Of a stretch of 64,000 nucleotides of DNA, positions 25,752 to 34,740 are shown in pieces. The stretch's first letter is position 1, and the number at the start of each line of letters is the position of its first letter. Origin of the DNA: Pseudomonas rhodesiae (GTDB lineage Bacteria > Pseudomonadota > Gammaproteobacteria > Pseudomonadales > Pseudomonadaceae); assembly GCF_007858255.1 (NCBI RefSeq), contig NZ_VFEU01000007.1, positions 186,001 to 250,000 on the forward strand, given 5' to 3'. The translations under genes were made by a program, and so were the position numbers. The notes beneath the pieces are model-generated. The model was not told the origin of the DNA. It did no database searches and saw only the letters and a program-made list of their open reading frames with translations.

Positions 25752-28643
25752 TCAGGGCAGGTCCAGGGTCGGCGACTCGATGCCACGTGCCCGGTCGATC
25801 TTCTCAGCCACCTTGAAGGCGGCATCCAGCTCGCTGACGCCGTGCTGCTGCATGAGCTGGTAGCGTTCTGCCTTCTCCTCGGGCTCGGTTTGCGCGAGCG
25901 CGAGGTAGAGACTTGGCGGCACGGCGCGGAACAGCACTTCCATGCTCTTGGAGAGGATGACGCCCTCGGTGAACTTGCCCGCTTCCTTGCGTGCGGAGAG
26001 CATCAGCGCCTTCTGCGCCGGCGAGAGTTCGCGGAACCTGGCGATCTTCTCCACTTCGTCCGGCGGCATCGACAGGCACACCCACCACTCGATCATGTTG
26101 AGCATGGGCTCTGCGGCGCGCGGCAGATCGTCGATGTTTTGCGTCGCCAGCCAGAACCAGGCGCCCAACTTGCGCCACATTTTTGTAATTTTCACGACAT
26201 AGGGCGCGAGCAGCGGGTTCTTGGTGATGATGTGACCTTCGTCGGTCACGTTGACGATCGGCCGGCCCAGGTACTGGTCGCGCTCGGCGATGTTGTTCAC
26301 CGTGCTGATCAGGCTGATGTAGGCGATGGAGAGCTGCGCGTTGTAGCCCTCGCGGGCATAGGTCGCCAGATCGACCAGCGTGATGTCGGCCTCGGGCCAC
26401 GGCGTGCCGTCACGGTCGAACATCTCGCCGTCCGTGCCTTGGCAGAACATGTCCATCGCGTCCGCCATCTCCAGCAGCCGCACGCGCCGCATCTCGGGCA
26501 GCGTCGGGTCCTGGCCACGGGCGCGCAGCGCGTTGCGCACGTCGCGCGTGAGCACGGTGCGCTTTTCGGCCACGCAATGTTCGGCGGCGTCGAGGATGCA
26601 CTGGCGGATCAGCGAGCGGTCGGCCCGCGTCATCCGCGCTTCTTCCTTGTCTTCGCCGCCCGTGATCATCAGCCGCGCTGTGATCTCCAGTTCGCCCAGC
26701 ACGTCGCGCTGCTCGTCCGCTTCCATGGCCGAGGCATCGGGGGGCAGGTCTTCGTCCAGCGCGTCGGCATCGAGCGTCTGTACGTCGCTGGGCGTTTCGA
26801 TCAGCCGGCGTGCGTCGGCGAACGGCGCCAGGCTGATGCCCGATCCGGGGGCCAGCTTGACCCGGTTCACGGTCAGGCCCAGGCGCCTGGCGAAGTCGCT
26901 GAACAGGCCGAAGCTGTTGCCGGCTTCCACGATGAAAAGCCGCGGCCGGTAGATGGCCGTCACCTGGTTCAGCAGGTTGTTGAGCGTGGCGGACTTCCCC
27001 GAGCCGGTGGGGCCAAATAGAAACAGATGGGCATTCATCTGCCGATCCAACCTGTTCAAGGGGTCGAACGTAATCGGGCCGCCGCCGCGATTGAACATCG
27101 TGATGCCGGGATGCCCCGTGCCCTGGGCGCGGCCCCATACTGGCGACAGGTTCGCCGCGTGCTGGGCGAACATCAGTTGCGTGTACCACCGGCGCCGGTC
27201 CTTGCCGGGGTTGTAGCAGCACGGCAGCCAGCGCAGGTAGCTGTTGAGCGGCGCCACCTCGTCGTCCTCGCGCACCGGCTGCAGGCCGGCGTTGAGCATC
27301 ACGTTCGCGAGGTCCAGGCCGCGCCGATCCAGTTCCGCCTCGTCGCGCCCGCGTAGGTAGAACGCCAGAGTGCCCCGGTAGAGCTTGTGCGCGCTGCCGA
27401 TCAGGGAGCGGGCTTCATGCACGTCCTTGAGCGTCTGCTCCGACGCCAGCGTCTCGCCCACAGCTTTCTTCGCCAGATGGTTGAGGTCCGATTCGAGGAC
27501 GTCCTGCGGCGTGGCCACCATGGTGAGACACATCAAGGTGTCCTCGGGCATCTGGTCGAACAGCGTGTTGATCGCGTCCCCCTTGCGGGTCTCGCCGGTC
27601 AGGTGCCCGGTGCCGGGCGGCATGCGCAGCCGGTCGGTGATCAGCACGCGGTGCGGCATGCCGTCGAAGTACCAGGCCCCTTGCGCCACGTCCGAGCGCG
27701 GCTGCCCAAAGAACAGCCGCTGGCTGAAATCCCGCCCGCTCGCCAGCTCGATCTCGCCGGCCTCGCTTTCCTCGGTACTGTCCGGATAGCGCGCCAACGC
27801 GTAGAAGCGCTCCCGGTCCTCCACCCCAGGCCCGAGCAGCGTGGGGCGCGGGTTGAACCACCGCAGCAGCCAGTCGTGGACGTCGGCCGCGACCATGCGC
27901 CGGGCCTGGATGCCGGCGTTCGCCAGGCCGCCGCACAGGCGGTCGCAGACGATGCCCAGCATCTGCTCGGGTGTCTGGCCGCGGCGGTTTGCCTGTCCCT
28001 GTCCGCTCGCGCGGCGGTACACCACCATGCGCACGCGCCGCGTCTGGCCGCGCCAGCGCAGCCGCGTGACCACCGTGTCCTCGAACAGGCCGCCGGGCTT
28101 GGCCACAGCGCGCAGGTGGTGGCCGAAGAAGCGCAGGTAGAACTCGGTGAACGCCGAGCCGCGCGCACGTGGCTGCACGTAATCGCGCAAGGTCTGCATG
28201 TACTGGTCGAAGCTCGGTTCGTCCTGGGCATAGAGCTGGAGCACCCACGGGTTCTCGTCCAGTTCATCGAAGCTGTCCTGAAGCGCGTTTTCCAGGGCGT
28301 CGCGGGCATGCGCGAGCCAGCCGGGTTCCCGGCCTTCGGTGCCCAGCGGCACCAGCTCGTAGAAGGCGGCCACCGATTGGCCGTCCTCCAGGAGCATCGA
28401 TTTCGACTCGGGCAAGAACTCCACCCAGGGCAGCAGTTCCACGAAGGACGGTGCGACGTCGTACAGCGCCTGCTCGTCGGCCACGGTCGCCGGCTTGCGG
28501 CCCTGGACCGCGGCGCCGGGTTCGGGGATGCCGGCTTGCTGCAAGGCCTCGACGTGGCGCTGCCAGCCGTCCGGCTGCTCGTCGGCGGCGGTGTCTTCGG
28601 CGCTGACGGCAGCCAGCTTCGGCCATGGAAGTTTCCACCGCAT
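25752..28643 (-). CDS. traC: conjugative transfer ATPase, TraC-like (PFL_4706 family)
   Basis: This 963-residue type IV secretion ATPase of the VirB4/TraC class has an N-terminal TraC-type domain and the Walker A motif FGPTGSGKSATLNNLL near residue 550. Further motifs are VTDEGHIITKNP (Walker B-like region, near 805) and FWLATQNIDDLP near 845. It powers pilus assembly and substrate transfer at the inner membrane. Length and order match the PFL_4706 family (TIGR03744). It starts inside the stop of the lipoprotein gene (ATGA). Confidence 0.95.
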   Translation of the reverse strand: MRWKLPWPKLAAVSAEDTAADEQPDGWQRHVEALQQAGIPEPGAAVQGRKPATVADEQALYDVAPSFVELLPWVEFLPESKSMLLEDGQSVAAFYELVPLGTEGREPGWLAHARDALENALQDSFDELDENPWVLQLYAQDEPSFDQYMQTLRDYVQPRARGSAFTEFYLRFFGHHLRAVAKPGGLFEDTVVTRLRWRGQTRRVRMVVYRRASGQGQANRRGQTPEQMLGIVCDRLCGGLANAGIQARRMVAADVHDWLLRWFNPRPTLLGPGVEDRERFYALARYPDSTEESEAGEIELASGRDFSQRLFFGQPRSDVAQGAWYFDGMPHRVLITDRLRMPPGTGHLTGETRKGDAINTLFDQMPEDTLMCLTMVATPQDVLESDLNHLAKKAVGETLASEQTLKDVHEARSLIGSAHKLYRGTLAFYLRGRDEAELDRRGLDLANVMLNAGLQPVREDDEVAPLNSYLRWLPCCYNPGKDRRRWYTQLMFAQHAANLSPVWGRAQGTGHPGITMFNRGGGPITFDPLNRLDRQMNAHLFLFGPTGSGKSATLNNLLNQVTAIYRPRLFIVEAGNSFGLFSDFARRLGLTVNRVKLAPGSGISLAPFADARRLIETPSDVQTLDADALDEDLPPDASAMEADEQRDVLGELEITARLMITGGEDKEEARMTRADRSLIRQCILDAAEHCVAEKRTVLTRDVRNALRARGQDPTLPEMRRVRLLEMADAMDMFCQGTDGEMFDRDGTPWPEADITLVDLATYAREGYNAQLSIAYISLISTVNNIAERDQYLGRPIVNVTDEGHIITKNPLLAPYVVKITKMWRKLGAWFWLATQNIDDLPRAAEPMLNMIEWWVCLSMPPDEVEKIARFRELSPAQKALMLSARKEAGKFTEGVILSKSMEVLFRAVPPSLYLALAQTEPEEKAERYQLMQQHGVSELDAAFKVAEKIDRARGIESPTLDLP

Positions 28644-29092
28644 CAGTAGTCCTCCGTCCTCTCGCCAGGCATCGCGTACTGCACGCGCTGGTACAAGGGG
28701 AAAACCGTCGTGTAGCCCGGCACGGGAACGGGGTCGGTGCCGGCCAGGTGCGGGTACACGTACATCACGAGATCGGGATTGGGCAGACGCTGGAACTGGC
28801 GGTGAACCTCATTGCGCGCGGTGCGCGTGTAGCGCATCTGCTCGACAGGTGCGGCCTGCACGTCGGCGTCGGTCAGGGGCCGACGCAGGCTCTGGCGCGC
28901 ATCGAGCAACTGGCGGCCGGCGTTCCGTCCGGCTGCGCCACCGCCGTCGCCGGCCTCCTGCTGCCAGATGTCCATCATCGTGCGGTCACCGTGGGTCAAC
29001 AGCTTTTCCTTGCTGGTGGCGCAGCCGGCGAGCACCGCGACGGCGAGGGCCAGTGCTAGGCCACGGGCCAGGTTAGTCAAGTTCAAGGGCAT
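28643..29092 (-). CDS. conjugal transfer lipoprotein (TIGR03751-like)
   Basis: This 149-residue lipoprotein has a lipobox near residue 23 (AVAVLAGCATSKEK) and the conserved end VMYVYPHLAGTDPVPVPGYT. Position between the TraB-like and TraC-like genes matches the TraV-type lipoprotein of these elements. ATG 29092, with AGGAGA upstream, overlaps the end of the TraB-like gene by 20 bases. The long frame above it is antisense-like and is not used. Confidence 0.9.
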   Translation of the reverse strand: MPLNLTNLARGLALALAVAVLAGCATSKEKLLTHGDRTMMDIWQQEAGDGGGAAGRNAGRQLLDARQSLRRPLTDADVQAAPVEQMRYTRTARNEVHRQFQRLPNPDLVMYVYPHLAGTDPVPVPGYTTVFPLYQRVQYAMPGERTEDY

Positions 29093-30491
29093 GGCTTTCT
29101 CCTGCGCGGTGATCGACCTTGCGGCCTTCGGGATCGAAGTCGATGGCGAGCGGCTTTTCGAGGTGGACGGCAACCTTGGCGCCGGGTTGGACATAGACGG
29201 CGGCGAAGGCTTGGCCGTAGAGCTTGTTGACCCAGGCCGACATGTCCCGGACACCGCCCGCGAGAATCTGGCCGACCGCTTCTTGGCCGGTGATGCCCAC
29301 GGTGCCGATGGAGCCGTCCGAGCCGACATAGGACATGCGGCCGCTGCCACTCTCGATGAGCGAGGCCACACCGGCACCGGCCGCGGTGATCAGGGCCTGC
29401 GAGCCGAGGTATTGCTGGGCGTTGCTGCGCCGCTCGCCGCTGACGCAAGGAATGCCGTGGGGATCGCTGATCCAGCCCAAGCCGTCGCGCTGTTGGTTGT
29501 TCTGCTGGTTGCCCTCGCGGTCTTCGGGGATCGTGCGAATCGTGCCGTCGTTGAAGACGAACGTGATGCTGCGCACCTGACCTCGCACGCACGAGAGCGT
29601 CCAGTCGCCCGAGGCGGTGCCGCTGAACACGGCGCCGGCCACGTCGGGAATGTCGATGCCATTGGCGGTCAGGTTGTCCGGCCCGACCAGAACTTTGAAC
29701 GGATAGGGATCGTTGACCGTGCCGTCGATCGGCACGCGGCCGATCAGGGCCGTCATCGCCACCGATCCCATTAGCGTCGAGTTGGTCGGCACGGTATAGA
29801 CCGGCTTGGCATTCTTGACCCCGGCGGCGCGGGCGCCCGCGTTGGCCACGGTTTCAGCGGTGGTTTCGAGCGTGCTCTGCGCCGGGCCGAAGCTCGTGGG
29901 GAAGCTCATGCCGCCGCTCGCGCCACGCCCCCCGTTGCGCCCCTCGGCGGGCTTTGCGTCGTCCGGCTCGACCCACCGCACGCCGCCCTCCATGCCGGCC
30001 TCGTCGCCGCCCTGCAGCCCCAGGCCCACGGGCAGGTCCGCATGGCCGCCGCCGCGCCCGCCGATGCTGTCCAGGCGCCGCTGCAGGTCGGCGAGCAGCC
30101 CTTCGGTCTGCTGGCGCGCGCTGGCCGCCTGCTCTTGGTCGCGGCGCAGGTTGGACCGCTCGGATTCGAGCGCCGAGTTGATGCGCTGGTCGATGGAGTT
30201 CTCGCGCTGGCGCAGCCGCTGGTTCTCTTCACGCTGCGACTTGTTGTCCGAGAGCGCGGTCTGAAGCTCGGTGCGCAACTGCTTCACTTGGGCAACGAGC
30301 GTCGCCACGGTGTCGCGCGGGGTGTCGCCTTCGATGCCCAGCGCCTTCATTTCCTCGGGCGTGAGCTGGGCGCCGTTGTCCGCCGCGGGTGGCGCCGTGC
30401 CGCCTCCACCCGAGAACAGCCGGATACCGGCGAACAGCACCAGGATGGCGACAGGGATCATCAGCCACTTGAGCAGGCCGTTACTGCGCAT
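29073..30491 (-). CDS. traB: TraB-like pilus assembly protein (PFL_4705 family)
   Basis: This 472-residue protein has one N-terminal membrane helix (about 10-28), a coiled coil (about 60-150) and a C-terminal TraB/VirB10-like part containing STLMGSVAMTALIGRVPIDG, DWTLSCVRGQVRSITFVF and KVAVHLEKPLAIDF. VirB10-type proteins span the periplasm and link the inner and outer membrane parts of the channel. Length and order match PFL_4705 (TIGR03752). Confidence 0.93.
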   Translation of the reverse strand: MRSNGLLKWLMIPVAILVLFAGIRLFSGGGGTAPPAADNGAQLTPEEMKALGIEGDTPRDTVATLVAQVKQLRTELQTALSDNKSQREENQRLRQRENSIDQRINSALESERSNLRRDQEQAASARQQTEGLLADLQRRLDSIGGRGGGHADLPVGLGLQGGDEAGMEGGVRWVEPDDAKPAEGRNGGRGASGGMSFPTSFGPAQSTLETTAETVANAGARAAGVKNAKPVYTVPTNSTLMGSVAMTALIGRVPIDGTVNDPYPFKVLVGPDNLTANGIDIPDVAGAVFSGTASGDWTLSCVRGQVRSITFVFNDGTIRTIPEDREGNQQNNQQRDGLGWISDPHGIPCVSGERRSNAQQYLGSQALITAAGAGVASLIESGSGRMSYVGSDGSIGTVGITGQEAVGQILAGGVRDMSAWVNKLYGQAFAAVYVQPGAKVAVHLEKPLAIDFDPEGRKVDHRAGESHALELD

Positions 30492-31392
30492 GGCGGGCCT
30501 CCTTGGCGTTCTCGTCGCCGTCCGGCTGCGGCAGATGCACGGCAGGGTCGAAGCGGTGAATCGCCGGCAGCAGCGACTGCGCGAGGCCGCGGCCGCGCGT
30601 GACCAGGTACAGCACGGTCGTGTCCTCGGTCGTGCCGCGCGGGCCCAGCGCCTCGTGCTGGAAGGTGGCGGTGAGGAAATCGCCTTGCAGCACGCGCGGG
30701 TCGAGCGCGACCCAGTCGGCGCCGGTGTTGGTGAGGCGCACGGCAGTCACCCATTGGTCTTCCAGGCGCCACGACGCGAGCACGGCCGCGCGCACCGGCA
30801 GCGTTGGCATCAGTGTGTCCAGGTCGAGGTCGCGGGGAAGGTTGACCCGCATGACGCCCGGAAGCGGCTCGACGGTGCGCAGCGGTGCGTAGAGGTTCTG
30901 CGCGGCGAAGCGCGTCAGCACGACAGGGACCGGAGTTTCGCGCCGCGCGGTCCGCGCACCTGCCTGGCCCTGGGCGCGTGCCGGGGCCTCGGCACTGTCG
31001 GCCTGCTCGCCATAGCGTCCCGGTGCGCTGTCACCCTCGACGATGCGCACCGGCTCCAGCTCGGCTTCCCCGTCCTTGGGCGGTTCGGCTGCGATGTCCA
31101 GCAGGATCAGCGCGCCCGTGTCGGCGTCCTGCAGTTGCAACCGCGTGGGCTCGATCGGCTCGCTGGCACGCAGGTACACCGCGCCGCCCGCACTCTGCAC
31201 GCGCAGGCGTTTGCCCACGCCTGCGGGCACGCCCACGCGCACGTTCCGGTCGATGAATACGATGCGTTCCTGACCGACCTTCAGCGGCACTGCCAGTGGC
31301 ATGCGTTCCCAACGCAGGATCTCCACCGCCTGGGCGACGGGTGCCGCGGCCACGGCCAGTAGCCCCAGCAGCGCGAGTACAGGATGCTTCAT
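30481..31392 (-). CDS. traK: TraK-like protein (PFL_4704 family)
   Basis: This 303-residue exported protein has a signal peptide ending at about residue 22 (AAPVAQA|VE). The core begins EILRWERMPLAVPLKVGQE and includes IVFIDRNVRVGVPAGV and QNLYAPLRTVEPLPGVMRV. The position upstream of the TraB-like gene (11-base overlap) fits TraK/VirB9-type secretins of ICEs (TIGR03749). The middle (about 110-150) is Ala/Arg/Glu-rich and likely flexible. Confidence 0.92.
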   Translation of the reverse strand: MKHPVLALLGLLAVAAAPVAQAVEILRWERMPLAVPLKVGQERIVFIDRNVRVGVPAGVGKRLRVQSAGGAVYLRASEPIEPTRLQLQDADTGALILLDIAAEPPKDGEAELEPVRIVEGDSAPGRYGEQADSAEAPARAQGQAGARTARRETPVPVVLTRFAAQNLYAPLRTVEPLPGVMRVNLPRDLDLDTLMPTLPVRAAVLASWRLEDQWVTAVRLTNTGADWVALDPRVLQGDFLTATFQHEALGPRGTTEDTTVLYLVTRGRGLAQSLLPAIHRFDPAVHLPQPDGDENAKEARHAQ

Positions 31393-32081
31393 GGGGTGTT
31401 TCCTCCTTGAGGCGCTTGCGGATTCAGGTCACTCGGCGCCGGGCGCGCCGGCTCCGGTGCACTGATGCGCTGGGGCGCGCCTTCGTAGCAGTCCAGCGCC
31501 AGGCCGAACGGGTTGCGGGCGGGATCGACGTCCACCCGCGTGACCTTGATCGGATAGCGCACCAGGGCGCGTTTGACCTGCTCGGCGCCGTAGTACTCGT
31601 CCGCCGTGATGTCCAGCGTCACCACCCAGTCGCGATCGGATACGGTGCGCACGCGCGCCGTGGGGTCGTCGCCATAGCCGCGGCCGGGAATCTCGTAGAT
31701 GCCGCGCACGCGCTGACGCAGCTCGCCCGTGGAGCGGCGGTAGTCATAGTCCGCCCGCAGGAAGGCCTGGCAGGACGGGGTGAGGTACGGCGAGAGCGTA
31801 TGGAGGTTGCGCGAGTAGTCTTCTTCGCCATTGGTCGGCCAGCGGTTCAGCGTCTGGAACACGTAGAACGTGAACGCATAGACCGATTCGGGCGGCACTT
31901 CCCACCACTTGCGGGTACTGCCAGAGCGCAGGTCGGGCGGGACGTGGATGGTCAGGTCGCGCGGCGCGCTCCACCAGCCGCCGCCCATGACCAGGGCGAC
32001 AATGACCAGCGCGCCCGCGCCCAGGCGCAAGGTCTTGATGTGCGCCTGCAGGTGGGCGATCTCGTTCTTGAAGCGGCTCAT
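31389..32081 (-). CDS. traE: TraE-like protein (PFL_4703 family)
   Basis: This 230-residue protein has one N-terminal membrane helix (about 20-38) and a periplasmic VirB8/TraE-like domain with FQTLNRWPTNGEEDYSRNL and VTLDITADEYYGAEQVKRAL. Length and order match the PFL_4703 family (TIGR03746). ATG 32081 overlaps the stop of the upstream gene. The C-terminal tail is Pro-rich. Confidence 0.92.
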   Translation of the reverse strand: MSRFKNEIAHLQAHIKTLRLGAGALVIVALVMGGGWWSAPRDLTIHVPPDLRSGSTRKWWEVPPESVYAFTFYVFQTLNRWPTNGEEDYSRNLHTLSPYLTPSCQAFLRADYDYRRSTGELRQRVRGIYEIPGRGYGDDPTARVRTVSDRDWVVTLDITADEYYGAEQVKRALVRYPIKVTRVDVDPARNPFGLALDCYEGAPQRISAPEPARPAPSDLNPQAPQGGNTP

Positions 32082-32476
32082 CGCATGCTCCTGCGGGTGG
32101 ACCAGAAGCCCGAGCGCGAGATCAGCACGTGGCCGCCCACCCAGCCGGCCATCAGCGGATGGCGCGTTGCGATGCGCCACTGCAACTGTCGATACAGCCA
32201 GGTGTCGGGGCGCCCACGCTTGAGGCGGCGCAGGATGCCGCCGCCGATGAACACGCCCAAGGCCACGCCCAGGACAACGAACGTCGGTGCGATGGCGATC
32301 GTGCGGAACACCCACGAAAGCGGCGCGCCGACCAGCAGGCCGGCCGCGCCGGACAGGCCGCAGCAGATCCACAGCTCGTCGGCGGTGAGGCCGCGCACGA
32401 CCACGGGATGGCGGTTGAGCCGGTGCGGAAGGAACGTGACCGTCCCGTCCGCACGGACGTGCTGCTGCTCGGACAT
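32078..32476 (-). CDS. DUF3487/TIGR03750 family membrane protein (TraL-like)
   Basis: This 132-residue protein starts MSEQQHVRADGTVTFLPHRL and has two hydrophobic segments (about 38-58 and 66-88), then WLYRQLQWRIATRHPLMAG. It matches the TIGR03750 family of ICE transfer proteins, which resembles TraL/VirB3 in size and layout. ATG 32476 is the start that fits the family N-terminus. Confidence 0.9.
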   Translation of the reverse strand: MSEQQHVRADGTVTFLPHRLNRHPVVVRGLTADELWICCGLSGAAGLLVGAPLSWVFRTIAIAPTFVVLGVALGVFIGGGILRRLKRGRPDTWLYRQLQWRIATRHPLMAGWVGGHVLISRSGFWSTRRSMR

Positions 32477-32487
32477 ACCGGCCTCGC

Positions 32488-32847
32488 TTACAGGATGCCG
32501 GTGGCTTCGGTGAGCAGCCAGATGCCGATCACGAGCAGCACGGCGCCGATGGCGACCGTGAGGCCGAATTGGCCCCACGTCTTGCGGCCGGTGTGGATCT
32601 CCGCGTAGGTGCCGTAGGCGTGGTAGCAGACGCCGATGAACATCGACGCCACCACCAGCAGGGCCACGAGCATGATGATGTCGTAGCCGTAGTTGCGGAT
32701 GGTCTCCATGATGCCGTTGCCGGTGCCGCGCGTCGGGTTCTCCAACTGCGGCAGACCTTGCGCGAACGACAGTGCGGGCAGCGCGGCGGCGCCCAGGGCC
32801 ACGGCGGCGCGCTGGGCAAAACGGGAAGTGAGGTTGCGGTTGTGCAT
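32488..32847 (-). CDS. pilin-like ICE membrane protein (PFL_4702 family)
   Basis: This 119-residue protein has a cleavable signal (ALPALSFA|QG) and two hydrophobic helices (about 55-78 and 95-115) around a charged turn (YAEIHTGRKTWGQFG). This is the layout of a VirB2/TraA-type pilin and matches TIGR03745. I prefer ATG 32847, with AAAGG 7 bases before, to ATG 32862. Confidence 0.9.
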   Translation of the reverse strand: MHNRNLTSRFAQRAAVALGAAALPALSFAQGLPQLENPTRGTGNGIMETIRNYGYDIIMLVALLVVASMFIGVCYHAYGTYAEIHTGRKTWGQFGLTVAIGAVLLVIGIWLLTEATGIL

Positions 32848-32863
32848 GGTCGGGCCTTTCATG

Positions 32864-33097
32864 TCAGGACAGGAGGAAGAAACTCAGGACGAGGTACATC
32901 GCGACGAAGCGGATGCAGACGCCGAGGAACTGGCGCTGGTTGAGGCGGCTCTCGGACCACCCCACATAGGCCGTTCGGATGGCCCAGACGCCCCACACGA
33001 GCAGGACCGCGAACACGACGCCGACCAGGACGGTCGCCATCGCGGAAGGCGCGATACCGCTGTTGGCTTGAAATGCCGAGACCTGGGCGCCGTTCAT
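32864..33097 (-). CDS. small ICE membrane protein (PFL_4701 family)
   Basis: This 77-residue protein has two membrane helices (about 20-42 and 57-75) and the segment SESRLNQRQFLGVCIRF between, matching TIGR03758. Its start overlaps the RAQPRD stop (ATGA). It is probably part of the inner-membrane platform; function unknown. Confidence 0.88.
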   Translation of the reverse strand: MNGAQVSAFQANSGIAPSAMATVLVGVVFAVLLVWGVWAIRTAYVGWSESRLNQRQFLGVCIRFVAMYLVLSFFLLS

Positions 33098-33477
33098 TGC
33101 TCGCCCTCCGCAGTCGTCTTCGGCGATGGCGAAGCGGCCCGCTCGGTGCGGTAGTCGCCGGCCAGTTCGGAGGGGTCGCGCGGCTGAGCGCGTGATGGCG
33201 TCAGGTGGAACTGGATGCCGGCGCGCACGCGCGCCAGGTCAGCCAGCAGCCGTGGGTAATCGAAGTGGTAGCGCTCGCCCGGCTGGATGGGGGCATGCGC
33301 GGCGCTGTCCGCGACGGTGCGTTCCAGCGCGTCGAGCTGGCGCAGCGCGGCGACCAACTCCTGGCGCTGCGCCGGGGACTCGGCCAATGCCATCGGGGAC
33401 TGGCCCAGCACGAGGGCCGTCACGAAAAAAGTGGGCACGCCGCGATGCGCGGCGCGCAGCCAGATCGAAGCCACCAT
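33094..33477 (-). CDS. RAQPRD family integrative conjugative element protein
   Basis: This 127-residue exported protein contains the family name motif RAQPRD (near residue 97, within TPSRAQPRDPSELAGDYR). It has a signal peptide of about 32 residues (ALVLGQSPMALA|ES) and an amphipathic helix region (QRQELVAALRQLDALERTV). It is the first gene of the left transfer operon and directly borders the CBASS insertion. The role in transfer is unknown. Confidence 0.9.
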   Translation of the reverse strand: MVASIWLRAAHRGVPTFFVTALVLGQSPMALAESPAQRQELVAALRQLDALERTVADSAAHAPIQPGERYHFDYPRLLADLARVRAGIQFHLTPSRAQPRDPSELAGDYRTERAASPSPKTTAEGEQ

Positions 33478-33617
33478 CGCGCCATTCCTGTGTGATCAGC
33501 AATGGGTTGATCGTGGAGATCAGGGCTGTTTCAGGCCGCAAACAATAGGAACTGGCGGACGACCGGATTGGGCATGCTGCGAGCGAACCTACAAAAGCAC
33601 GGGTCGCGCTTCGATTA

Positions 33618-33646
33618 TTGCGTTTTTCGAGTATTTCGAATATGAT
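33618..33646 (+). promoter_or_regulatory. promoter with inverted repeat before the HTH/PIN/CBASS operon
   Basis: TTGCGT (33618-33623) and TATGAT (33641-33646) are 17 bases apart. The spacer holds the inverted repeat TTCGA-gtatt-TCGAA (33626-33640) and the nested palindrome tatttcgaata (33632-33642). A repressor bound here would block the promoter; the HTH protein encoded next is the likely one. An AGGAG ribosome site precedes ATG 33681. Confidence 0.65.
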
Positions 33647-33680
33647 CGGCTCTGCAACCGTTTTCGCTTAGGAGCTACCC

Positions 33681-34151
33681 ATGACCACCGCCACTGCCCA
33701 ATCCAAGATGACCCTTCCCGCCGCGGGAGAGGTGAAGGCAGCCGTCCAGGGTCAACGTGCCTTGGCGGCTTACCTCGCAACCCAGTTCGAGACGCAGCAC
33801 ATCCAGATCTTTGATGACCACAAACAGGCTCATCAGGTGGAACTGCCTACCTCGGCTTTACGCCTGCTGGTCGACATCCTGGCCGAGTTGGCCGATGGCA
33901 ATGCAGTAAAGGTGGTGCCCGTCCATGCAGAGCTGACGACCCAAGAGGCGGCGGACTTGCTCAACGTGTCCCGTCCCCATTTCGTCAAGCTGCTCGAAGA
34001 TGGGGTGTTGGCATTTCATCGCACCGGCAAGCACCGCAGGGTGAGGTTCGCCGATCTGATGCAGTACAAGGAAGCGCGCGAGCGCGCCAGTGAGCAGGCG
34101 ATGGCCGAACTCGCTCAGCAGTCGCAAGAGTTGGGAATGGGATACGAATGA
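33681..34151 (+). CDS. excisionase-type HTH antitoxin
   Basis: This 156-residue protein has an N-terminal dimer-like part and a helix-turn-helix of the HTH_17/excisionase type at about 88-132: ELTTQEAADLLNVSRPHFVK then KHRRVRFADLMQYKEARE. It is the partner of the PIN-domain gene, whose start overlaps its stop (ATGA). Antitoxins of this type bind their own promoter and block the PIN nuclease. It may also set the expression of the CBASS genes that follow in the same direction (inference). Confidence 0.85.
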   Translation: MTTATAQSKMTLPAAGEVKAAVQGQRALAAYLATQFETQHIQIFDDHKQAHQVELPTSALRLLVDILAELADGNAVKVVPVHAELTTQEAADLLNVSRPHFVKLLEDGVLAFHRTGKHRRVRFADLMQYKEARERASEQAMAELAQQSQELGMGYE

Positions 34152-34723
34152 GGCATTCCCCATTCACCGCCGTCTACGACGCGTGCGTTCTATATCCCGC
34201 GCCACTGCGGGATTTCCTGATGTGGCTCGGCCTGTCTGGCCGCTTCCGGGCGCGGTGGAGCCAAGCCATTCATGAGGAGTGGAAACGCAACCTGTTGATC
34301 AACCGCCCCGATCTCACCCGGGTTCAGGTCGACAGGACGTCGGATCTCATGGACCGGGCAATTCCGGACGGCTTGGTGGAGGGCTACGAAGCGCTCGTGG
34401 CAGGCCTGACATTGCCCGATCCGGACGACCGGCACGTCCTGGCTGCGGCGATTCGCTGCGGTGCGAGCGTGATTGTGACGTTCAACGAACGGGATTTCCC
34501 GAACGATCTGCTGGCTCCGTACGGCATCGAATCGCAGCACCCCGATGAGTTTGTGGACAACCTACTGGATCTGGACGCGGCCGCCGTGGTGTCGGCTGCG
34601 CAGCGCCAGCGTGCCCAACTCAAGCATCCGCCGATCGAGGTGGACCGCTATCTCGAAATCCTGCTGCGCCAGGGCCTTGTGCAAACGACCAAGGTGCTGG
34701 CGACCTATCGCACCATTCTCTGA
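34148..34723 (+). CDS. PIN-domain ribonuclease toxin
   Basis: This 191-residue PIN protein has the acidic residues expected of the fold: D11 in VYDACVLYP, a Glu in the AIHEEWKRN helix near 45, PDPDDRHVLAAAIRC near 100 and VTFNERDFP near 120. It should cleave RNA when freed from the HTH partner. Seventeen bases separate its stop from ATG of the TRIP13-like gene, so the pair and CBASS are probably one transcript. Confidence 0.88.
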   Translation: MRHSPFTAVYDACVLYPAPLRDFLMWLGLSGRFRARWSQAIHEEWKRNLLINRPDLTRVQVDRTSDLMDRAIPDGLVEGYEALVAGLTLPDPDDRHVLAAAIRCGASVIVTFNERDFPNDLLAPYGIESQHPDEFVDNLLDLDAAAVVSAAQRQRAQLKHPPIEVDRYLEILLRQGLVQTTKVLATYRTIL

Positions 34724-34740
34724 CCCGCCGAGAGCCACGG

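Noticed and set aside
27387..28649. Plus-strand open frame of 420 codons opposite the TraC-like ATPase gene.
   Set aside because: It is a shadow of the ATPase gene with no motif or ribosome site.
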